Assembly (NCBI RefSeq): GCF_003073045.1
Contig: NC_037593.1
Span: 18,280,725 to 18,344,724 of the forward strand
DNA length: 64,000 nucleotides
Origin: Pomacea canaliculata
Taxonomy: Eukaryota; Mollusca; Gastropoda; Architaenioglossa; Ampullariidae
Direction of reading: 5' to 3'
Both the position numbers and the translations under genes were made by a program. Positions within the stretch are counted from its first letter, which is position 1; every line of letters starts with the position of its first letter. Of this stretch, positions 25,213 through 36,300 are shown piece by piece. The notes below the pieces were generated by a model. That model did not search any database, was not told where the DNA came from, and saw nothing but the letters and a program-made list of their open reading frames with translations.

Positions 25213-27326
25213 AACATGAGCTGATGCCTTTCTCAGTGTTATAACTGTTATATGTGAGCGGTTGTGGCTCATTTATTTACTTCAAGATTATGGTATAATG
25301 CTGAGGTATAAGAACAAATGAATACGAGCTAACAGAGGGTGATTTAAGAACACAGACAAGAACTCCTGCTGGCTGCATAATACTACAAAGCTTCCGGTTT
25401 AGTCATATTCTTTTTTCTTTTTCTTCTGATCCTTTTTTTCGTTTTGTCTTTGTCTTTTGTTTTTGTTGTTTGTTTGTTTTTTTTTCGTTTGTTTTTTTTT
25501 TTTTTTGTTTTGTTTTTGTTTCGCTAAAACAAGATAGGCATTATCATCTCAGCTAAGAAAAGACGAAAAGCTGGTTGACAGCTTGGCTGGCTTACTAACC
25601 TATTGGTTGGCTACTTTTGATTGAAATGTCTTCTATGAGTGATTTTTACGGTGGAGAAGCAGTTTCAATGAATGACACAATCATCAAGCTTTTCTTCATC
25701 AAACATCGTTACCTTTTCTGGAAAGGAGGAAGGTGCCTGGTCACCTGATTGACAGAGATGACGACCGCTCATCCCGCCCACCCCCTCAACAAATAAACCA
25801 ACATCTCAAACAGTGCAGGCATCCATCCACAAGTACACGCTGTTCAAAATAAAGAAAGTAATCTTTAACGGGTTTACAATGTTTTATCACAGAAGTCGCC
25901 GTGTAATGAAACATTTAAGAAACAGTGTACAACAACAAGAAAATAGAATGAAACAACTTCAGAGTTAATATTGCATGGCGGCCCACTGGGCCAAAGAGCA
26001 TAATATTGTTGTGGTTACTTGTATGAAACAGTTGAATACTGATATAGGATAGGACAATGTACCACAGGGTTTGGTGGAATTTTATAGACACCAGGCTGGG
26101 CTTTAAATTGCCTTATTTCTTCACCAAGTGCATTCTTTTGAGCAGAAAGCTGAACTGCCAGCAGAGTCTGACCATTCTAAAAATTTGCAAAAAAGTTACC
26201 AATGTTCACCGGCAGATGTGACATTGGAAAAGGGAAAGTACTTGTCAAATGAAATGATATCCGCATCATAAACCATCTCATGTACTTGACTCGGCAGAAG
26301 CGTGTTTTATAACAAATGTTTGCATCGTCTTCGTCTTGGATTACTACATTCGTCAAAACAAAACAAAATAAAAAAAAAAAATCACATGAGTGTGTGTGTG
26401 TGTGTTTTCAATTTTCAATCTATGGATGACTGCACATGCGCATGTGTACAAACATGCACAACGACTTTCTGGAGGAAGATTTAACATCAACAGCATAATA
26501 TACGAACATACATATCTCTACAGGATTGCAGTCATGCTCACACATAAGAAGTTGTTTTGTCAGAGGCGAGAATTAGTGTTAACCGATACATAATGTATAC
26601 TCGTATATTTTTCATTTGATCTGTTATAAAGCTGCAATAGCTGTCTTCAAAATATATTTTAATTCGAATAACGGAAGTACTTTTTAAACACAAACACACC
26701 ACTGGCAACCTTGCCATTAGTCCAAGTGCGCTCTTCGTTTCGAAAACTTTTAATACTTTTGGTTAAGCGGATTGAGCCCGATTTCTCAAAGTTGTTTATT
26801 TGTTTAAAAATATCGAGACCACTCGACACGAAAGTGGACGGAACATCTTAATATTAACGACATCGAGAGGGTTTGATCACAGGAAGTCACAAATATGAAA
26901 ATAAACCTTTTTGTATACAAAATGTTACAAATATGCCATTCATAATAATGCTGTTTGAAAGATTGTTAAAATGAATGTGTTTTTTTTTAATTTTTAAATA
27001 TTTAAACGTTTTTGGCGGTGGTTTAATCAACTATTTCATTTGTCATAGCCGATCTTTAATTCAAGATCAGTATGATCCCAGTCATTCATTAGCTCGAGAA
27101 ACATTTCTTCAACTGCTATGAATTTTAAACTGTTATTTACATATTTCTAGCAGAGTAACCCTGTTATCTGCTTCTCCTTTCTCCCCCTCCCTCAATCTTT
27201 GAAACCTTCCGAGCTGATGTAAAAAGTGTGACAAAGGTTAATTAAGTACAAAATAAATGATAGTATACAGAGCATGGGAATGTCTCGCTGCATGTGTAAT
27301 GCAGATGACTTCTCAATGCCCGCAGG
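25213..27326. other. Intergenic, no gene seen
   Basis: A T-rich tract with TTTG units at 25410-25520 and a TG run at 26391-26406 are the only repeats noted. Short open frames here have no domain or splice support. Confidence 0.5.
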
Positions 27327-30300
27327 TCAGTTGGCCTGTTCCTGTATTCCCAAGCTGCGGACGCACTCGTTGACCGCACGTCGCGAGCCAGGTGTGTTCT
27401 GCAGGTAGGCCAGGTAGGTGGACGTCATGTGCTGCCGGCTGCCAGGTGGCACCTGGTCGATCTTGTCAAGGTCCAGACGATAGAAATCCTGTCGTGTGCG
27501 TTTGTAATCAGCCTCCACCTTCTGCTGAGCCTGAGAGCTGTACTTGGTCTTGAGCTCCTTCCTGCAGCAACAATGGGACAAGGTAAGGTGTGGATCATCG
27601 TCATTCTCGTCGTCGTCATCATCATCTGCACTCATTTTTCTTTTAGCTTTCTAACGAATGTTTAGGTTTTTTTTCTATCCAAGGGACCGGCACACACCCA
27701 CCTTAGCATGGGGACGTCACTGTAGTACAGCTGTCGTGTAGCGAGGTCTTTGGTTTCCAAGGTGACGATGGGAAACAGTGGCATCCGCTCATCGTCCTCT
27801 TTCCGCTCCTGCTTGTTTTTGTGCTCGTGTTGCTTGTGACCATGGTGTTTAGAACTGAGGGCAGAATAATGAGAAGTAAAGCAATCAAAGGCGGTGTGGC
27901 TCGCTGTTTCAAAGATGTGAGATTCGAAAATGTGCCGTTGCTAGGATACAGGTAGATGTGCTTCCCATTGTGTGTGTGTGTAAAAGAGAGAGACATTTAA
28001 AAAACCGGATTTTCTGTAGATTGTTTACCTCTTTTTGTGTTCGTGGATGGTGGTGTGCTGTGGGGAGATGGCCGGCAGGACGTCCTTATCCATGCAAAGG
28101 TCAACCCAAGGGTCACACAGGCCCTGTGCAGTGCGGCGGCTGGTGTGACCCATGAAGTGACCGTCACGCTGCAACATGGCGAATGTTAGCTTGAGATCAT
28201 CTTGTGTCATCTTGGATTGTCCCCGGTTGCAGCATATTGTTTCGTGAGTTACTTTACACAAGCAGTGGTGTCAACACCACAAACACAGAAAAAGGCAGGA
28301 GACGAGAAGACACATGTTCTGACAGAAATAAATTCATCCCCGAAAACAAATCGAGAGTCGCTAAGAGTGAGTGAGTAGATGGAGGCTCTTACGTAAACCT
28401 CACTTAAATGTTTCTGACAACACAAAATCAACACGGTGGAAACCATACAACAACATCGATAAAATACACTGACATATTAGTAGACATGATTTATATAGCT
28501 AGTGGTCTAGCGGTACTAAGAGTGTAAAACTATGATTAGAACTGGACACTATTACCTACCACATATCAACATTACTTCACAGAAGAGAATTATACTCTGT
28601 ATCCAGACAGAAACAGAAGGCAGGCAAGATAGATGGATAGGCAAATTTATACCTCTAGAACCGCAAGAAAAAAAAGTAAACAAGCTTTCGAAACTTATTT
28701 CTCCTTCACTAGTTATTGCCTGACTCGGTGTAAACTCACCAAGTTGATGAGAAAGCGAGGGGTGTGAGTGTCGTAGTATGGAGCCAAGGAGTTGAAAATG
28801 AACGGTGTGTTCTTCTTCCTGGCGAAAATCAAAATACGTTGAACAATATTTATGTTCACTCACTACTTACATGAAGTTTTCAGATCACACAGAGCAGGTG
28901 CTTTGTCAGGAATAGGGAGGTGTGTTGAGCAAATGTACATTGAGCATCAGAAAATTATAACAGCACATCGACAACCATATTCAGCACTTATTCCTTCTCT
29001 CCATCGACATATTTGTTATAAAATCTTGTAAAATACAATTAACAAAATAGAATAGTTTTTGTCAGAGACAAACCCTTTACGACTGAAATTTTGGAACAAA
29101 TGATATTTCTTTGCAGACTTTGCTTGTTGTCCCCATGAAGCGTCAATTACCTTGTTTTGGTAAACAACGGACAGACAACACAAACACATAGAGACAGAAC
29201 ACGAGACAATAAAGACAGACAGACCCAGGCTATGAACAGCTAAAAGTAGACAGACGACAGTGAAAACAATAATAAGCGAATTTTCACAAAATGTTTCAAG
29301 TTTTTGTCAGACGAAGAATATCAACATTCCTCTTACCTGGGAGGAGGAACTATTTTGGAAGACTCTTTTTTCAAGCTGTCCTCCAACCTCTTGAGCTCCT
29401 CCTTAAAGAACTCTCGCTGTCTGGCACGCCCGTCGGAGGTCTCTAGCAACAGAGATCACACGCACATCCAGGCTTTTACAAAAGTCAGTTAAAAACCAGT
29501 TCTGAAACAGTCCCCGCAAACATTACATTACCCATCGCTCATTACTTCACTAAGAAATGAAGCAGTTATTGCACCCTGCGACTTCTGCTCCGACTATTGT
29601 CACGACTACAGCTGTCGTTACAACAATAATGTGACTGCAAATGAGGACGAACGTTAGACTAACATGAGAACGAACGTTAGGCTAACATTAAAACGAACGT
29701 TAGGCTAACATTAAAACGAACGTTAGGCTAACATTAAGTCAAACGTTAGGCTAACATGAGAACGAACGTAAGGCTAACATGAGAACGAACGTTAGACTAA
29801 CATTAAAACGAACGTTAGGCTAACATTAAAACGAACGTTAGACTAACATTAAAACGAACGTTAGGCTAACATTAAAACGAACGTTAGACTAACATTAAAA
29901 CGAACGTTAGGCTAACATTAAAACGAACGTTAGGCTAACATTAAAACGAACGTTAGACTAACATGAGAACGAACGTTAGACTAACATTAAAACCAACGTT
30001 AGGCTAACACGAGAACGAACGTTAGACTAACATTAAAACGAACGTTAGACTAACATTAAAACGAACGTTAGACTAACATTAAAACGAACGTTAGACTAAC
30101 ATTAAAACGAACGTTAGACTAACATTAAAACGAACGTTAGACTAACATTAAAACGAACGTTAGACTAACATTAAAACCAACGTTAGGCTAACATTAAAAC
30201 GAACGTTAGACTAACATTAAAACGAACGTTAGACTAACATTAAAACCAACGTTAGGCTAACACGAGAACGAACGTTAGGCTAACACGAGAACGAACGTTA

Positions 30301-33300
30301 GGCTAACACGAGAACGAACGTTAGGCTAACAAATGAGAACAAAAGTTAGGCTAACAAAACAAGTGGTTAGAGCGGTGATCAGGACTTAACATTCATTGCT
30401 CGATAATCTGCCTTGGGTTTCGGAACTGTAACTCACGGAGGGAAAAAGCACGTGCAACTGTAAGATGTATGATGTACCCGTCAATTGACGTCAACGCGCT
30501 CGCTTGTGTACTCCTGCTGCTGTTGAAACATTCTCTTGAGTACATCAATACACTGCTGTGAGTAGGTTGGCTCACGTCCATACACAGTCTATACATTCCA
30601 CTACCTAGTGGAGGTCGAACCACGTCTACTCACATCCACACACTTTTAAGTAATGCAGGAAGGAAGGAAATGCTGGCAATCAGTAGCCAGTGCGCATGCA
30701 CCCTTTACCCGATCTTCTCCGATCTTACCCGATCTTGCTTGGGGTGTTTTAGTCTCATCACTGGAGTCTCCGAGCTCGCTTCCTTTGCCTTTTGTCGATT
30801 TTGTTCCTGTGGTAAGACAGTGAAATGTCCTGCATCAAAGTGGGTTTATCACATTTTCCGCATGCAGAACATTTTTCACTGTCCGTTTGACCTCCATGGA
30901 AAGAGAAAAAGGAGAAGAATGGTGAGATTGGTGACTACATGGTGTCAGCAACCAGGTGGGCATTGAACTCGCTCCTTTTTGAATGGTAGGGTGTGAAAAC
31001 GAGGCTAAACGTGGTGCACAAGGGTCATTCTGTCAGGCTTTTAATACTTTACCTATGAAATAATGGTCAGTGCTTGAAATGAGTGCTGGTCTTTGACCTA
31101 CAATGTTCCCACATCACAGACAAATGTAATAAGTAAATGGCTGTTGTTTCCGAGTTTGTGCCAGTAGCAATCCACGCCTACAGGAATCACAGATCTGAAT
31201 GTTTACTTCAAACAGAAAAGAACTGCAGAAGTGTGGACGGAAAGTTACTCAATTTAAACATTATTAAAAAAACAATACTGCGTTTTATAATTTAAAGGAA
31301 TTCTGCTAAGAGACAAAACCACATGGAAAGTTGTATTTTTTTTAAAGTTTATATTCAGCTCTTCTGGCTGCGAGTGCGCTTGCAAACATCCCATACACTC
31401 TTTAGAAATCAGATTTTTCTCCCTCCAAACAGGGAGCACTTAAGTGTCCTGCCAGCAATATTAGCTGAAGACACGATCTTATAAAGGTAAAGTGTTTGCG
31501 AGAGTTTATCTTAAGTGAACTCTGACACAAAAAAGAATTTTTGTGAGGAATGGCAAAGCCTCCAACCTGTCCACAGAGTCACTAAGCTCGATTCTTGTCT
31601 TTCTCTCTCCTCTTGATGGCGGATTTGTTATCGTCCTTTTTTTATAAGCAGTAAAGGAGACGAGAGTTTTATGTGTTGCAGGTGACAGGTGACTTAGATG
31701 TCTCCTTTACTTTGATTCTGAGTGAGATTACACAGCAGTAGTTTCTTTATCTACCTGCCAGCCCTGGCCTGTTGGGACACGATCCTCTACATATTCGTCC
31801 ACATACAAATCAGGTCCACAAATACCACCTCTACCCCATCGCACTCCACGATATTTTATGAATAGAAGGGATATAAAAGGATTATTAATATGAGTTTTGT
31901 TCGTGAATAGCCAGCAGAGCGGGTGGTTAAACTGTAATATAAACAACCCGCGGCGGGTGGTATCATCAGTAATGATGTCTGGTTGCTCGTACAATCCCGG
32001 ATTTGGCGGATATTTTTTCGGATATTTACGAGTACTAAGGTGACATCGTATGAAAAGCTGATCGTGACACGAGTCACACACCGACTGAAACCCTTTTCAA
32101 GATCGTAGTCGGAAAGAACGTGCAAAGATGGCAGCCTGTCCAATATTTTGCAACAGAGCAATTGTTATGACTTCGTTTTGTAATTTTTCTTCGTGAACCA
32201 GTTGAAGAAAAAAATGATTATTCAGATAATCATTTCTTCAATTAATTTTATTAAATGATATGTTATAGTGTGGGTGTGAGATACAGATGGTGATCGTCTT
32301 CATTATTACAGATCGTCTTCATTATTTTCAAGATGAGGATAATTTAAAATTTTATCTCCTTGTAATTGTAGGGAGAAGGGAGAAGAGTGGTTTAGTATCA
32401 AGGGGTTGGTTTATTCAAGAAGGATAGATAATCTCTTCCATCGCCTTTCATTTATTATTCAGGGACTTATTCACTGCTGACTGAACAGGAAGTCAAGCGC
32501 ACTAACCATGAAACCATGAATCATTGACACAATCTGTGCTGCTGTTAGGAAATTCTAGCTTTTACTGATACAACATTTACTGCAAGGAAGGCAGTCAATC
32601 CTCTCTTGACACAATATTTAAAAAGTTATTGTAATCGCAGCAGTTGAACCTTTGTTGCAATCTTTACTGCTATCATAACAGTTCCTTCTACTCTCAGTCC
32701 ATAGCAATTTATTTTCAAAGAGGTCTGATCATATATCTCGGGATGTCGTAAAGCGAGACAAATGATATCTCAAATCCTGAAAGGAGTCTTTGAACACGTT
32801 TAAGATAGCAAAAAATAAGTAAATTTATAAATATATCTTTAAAAATTATGAATTGACCTGCATGCAAAGGTCACCAGTATTTTTTTTCTTTTTTTGCTTG
32901 TTTGCTTTGAATGGCAATCGCAGTCACCTGACAGACAGGACGGGCGGCAAGTGTAGGTTGTGCGAGGTCGTCGCAATCGGCACGATGATTGGCTCTGGAC
33001 ATGCGCTGGTCCGTGATCAGTAACGCTTCTGCTGATTGGTCGACTGGCCTCTCTCTTGTGGAGACGACGAGTCGTCTGGGGCGTAGTATCTGTTGCTGCT
33101 GGGCTCGTCTTGGGCCGCGAGTTCTCCGTTGTTGATGATGTTGTCGTGTCTACGTCAGTCACCACAGAACTAGGTGCGAGGTGTTGGGATCTGGTGCTGC
33201 TGGTGGAGTTCGTGGGATCCTGTCGTCTTCTGACGGTGGGCTCGTCTCTTTGCCTTCGTCCTGACGGGGATCTCTTTGGAACTTTTTCGCGAGACCGTAC

Positions 33301-36300
33301 ATGCCTTTGTGCAAATTTCGTGTCTGAAGACCGTCCAGAGGATGCGACTCTGTCATTTTCAACTGAACACTGTTTCTGTGGCTCGGAACTAACCTGTGAT
33401 ACCTCAAGGGTGACCAGGTTTTCTGTCTCAGCCTTCGAATTTACCACCAAACCTTCTGACTGCAAGTCTCCATCAATGTTCCCCTCGTCCAGTTTCTGCT
33501 CATCCTTTAGTCGCTCTTCATCACAAGACTCGGCCGTCTCTTGTTCTCGCTGTATGTCATGGCCCTGATCTTCATCAGATTGAGTGGGATTCGCGAGTTC
33601 ATCCTCTTTCTTACCTTCAGTGTCGTGTTCCCCAATTCCCTGAACCTCCATGTTATCCTCCCCACACGTCTCTCTCAAAGGTGATTGCTGGCTGCCCTCA
33701 TTCTCAGTGCTTGATGCTAGGCATTCTTGTCCTTCGGCTGGTAGCGACTGTGATATCCCTTCACAGTTCTCTTCCATTTTGTCCTCCAAGTAGCTTTCTT
33801 GGTTTTCCTGCGTTGGAGAGGCCTCAGGCAACGCCTCATTCTGGCACTCTTCACCAACCATTCGCTCGGTCTCGTCTGGTTCAGGGTAGGAATCACCAGA
33901 TCCAGGTGTTGGTTCGGTGACTGTCTCACTTTCATAAATGTTTTGTGATTCTTCACACTGGAGTTTATTGTCTGTCTGCAGTGCCTCATTGTTTCTCTCT
34001 TGGATGTCTGCTGCATCCAACCCTTCAGACGACTGAACTTCGTTGGCAGAAACTCCCTGACCTCTGTTATCTTGCTCTACTTCCTTCTCTTCTGCGATCC
34101 CTGCGGAAACGCCTTCATCGTCTGCTTCTTGAAGTCTGCTCATGCCTTCTTGGCTTGAGCTGTCAACGACCCCTTCCCCTGTCTCTTCGTCAAAGATGGA
34201 CTGAGTGCCCAACTCTGGCGCATTAACTTCAGATGATTCTTCTACACAAATGTCTTCTCGAAGGCTTTCTGCTTCTTCTTGAAGAACTTCGGCTTTGTCG
34301 CCATCGTTGAAGTTTTCTGTCTGTACATCATTATCTTCTTCCTGGTTAGTTGGTATTTGCTCTTCTTGGTGAGGTTCTAATTGGATTTGGGCATTATCCT
34401 CTTCTTTGTGGGGTTCTGGCTGTATTTCGGCATTATCCTCTTCTTGATGGGTTTCTAATTGAATTTCGGCATTTTTGTCTTCTTCTTGAGGTTCTTCTGC
34501 ATTTATTTCGGCATTATCCTCTTCTTGATGTAATTCTGCCTGTATTTCGGCATTATCCTCTTCTTGTTGAGGTTCTTCGACCTGCATTTCGGCATTATCC
34601 TCTTTTTGTTGAGGTTTTTCTGCCTGTATTTCGGCATTATCCTCTTCTTGATGGGTTTCTAATTGGATTTCGGCATTGTTTTCTTCTTGTTGAGGTTCTT
34701 CTGCCTGAATTTCGGCATTATCCTCTTCTTGATGATTTTCTAATTGGATTTGGGAATTATCCTCTCCTTGGTGGGGTTCTGCCTGTATTTCGGCATTATT
34801 CTCTTCTTGTTGGGGTTCTTCTGCCTGTATTTCGGCATTATTCTCTTCTTGATTGGATTCTTCCTGCATATCTTCATTATTCTCTTCTTGTTGGGTTTCT
34901 TCTGCCTGTATTTCGGCATTGTTTTCTTCTTGATGGGGTTCTTCTCCCTGTATTTCGGCGTTATCCTCTTCTTGTTGGGGTTCTTCTGCCTGTATTTCGG
35001 CATTATCCTCTACTTCTTGAGGTTCTTCTCCCTGTATCTCGGCATTATCCTCTTCTTGATGGGGTTCTTCTCCCTGTATTTCGGCATTATCTTCTTCTTG
35101 ATGGGGTTCTAATTGGATTTCGGCATTAACCTCTTCTTGGTGGGATTCCTCCTGTATTTCGGCATTATTCTCTTCTTGTTGAGGTTCTTCTGCCTGTATT
35201 TCTGCATTATCCTCTTCTTTTTGAGTTTCTTCCTGTATTTCGGCATTATCCTTTTCTTGATGGGTTTCTGATTCCATTTCGGCATTCTCCTCTTCCTGGC
35301 GGGGTTCTGCATGTATTTCGGCATTATCGTCTTCTTTGTTAGGTTCTGGCTGTATTTCAGTATTATCCTCTTCTTGATAAGTTTCTAAGTGGATCTTGGC
35401 ATTATTCTCTACTTGGTGTGGTTCCTCTTCCTTGGGTCCTTCTATTAGGACGCTATCGTCCTGAACTCTCTCTGACTGAGTGTCCTTGTCTGTCTCACCA
35501 TCACCAGTCTCCTCCTCTTGGTGTGGCTCCTCTTGGTGTGCCTCAGAAGGAACGTCACTAGTCTCCTCCTCTTGGTGTGCCTCAGAAGGAACGTCACTAG
35601 TCTCCTCCTCTTGGTGTGCCTCAGAAGGAACGTCACCAGTCTCCTCCTCTTGGTGTGGCTCCTCTTGGTGTATCTCAGAAGGAACGTCACTAGTCTCCTC
35701 CTCTTGGTGTGTCTCAGAAGGAATGTCACCAGTCTCCTCCTTTTGGTGTGCCTCCTCTTGGTGTGTCTCAGAAGGAATGTCACCAGTCTCCTCCTCTTGG
35801 TGTGCCTCAGAAGGAATGTCACCAGTCTCCTCCTCTTGGTGTGTCTCAGAAGGAATGTCACCAGTCTCCTCCTTTTGGTGTGCCTCCTCTTGGTGTGTCT
35901 CAGAAGGAATGTCACCAGTCTCCTCCTCTTGGTGTGTCTCAGAAGGAACGTCACTAGTCTCCTCCTCTTGGTGTGTCTCAGAAGGAATGTCACCAGTCTC
36001 CTCCTTTTGGTGTGCCTCCTCTTGGTGTGTCTCAGAAGGAATGTCAGCAGTCTCCTCCTTTTGGTGTGCCTCCTCTTGGTGTGTCTCAGAAGGAATGTCA
36101 CCAGTCTCCTCCTCTTGGTGTGTCTCAGAAGGAACGTCACTAGTCTCCTCCTCTTGGTGTGTCTCAGAAGGAATGTCACCAGTCTCCTCCTTTTGGTGTG
36201 CCTCCTCTTGGTGTGTCTCAGAAGGAATGTCACCAGTCTCCTCCTCTTGGTGTGTCTCAGAAGGAATGTCAGCAGTCTCCTCCTTTTGGTGTGCCTCCTC

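Noticed and set aside
29642-30355. CRISPR-like array
   Set aside because: Units are contiguous 23-bp repeats without unique spacers, in a eukaryotic intron; it is a minisatellite.
31728-32081. 117-codon minus-strand frame with CDSCH and GRGGICGPDLY
   Set aside because: It has an acceptor-like start, but no donor fits the flanking gene and no family is recognised; a single CxxCH is not evidence of a haem protein.
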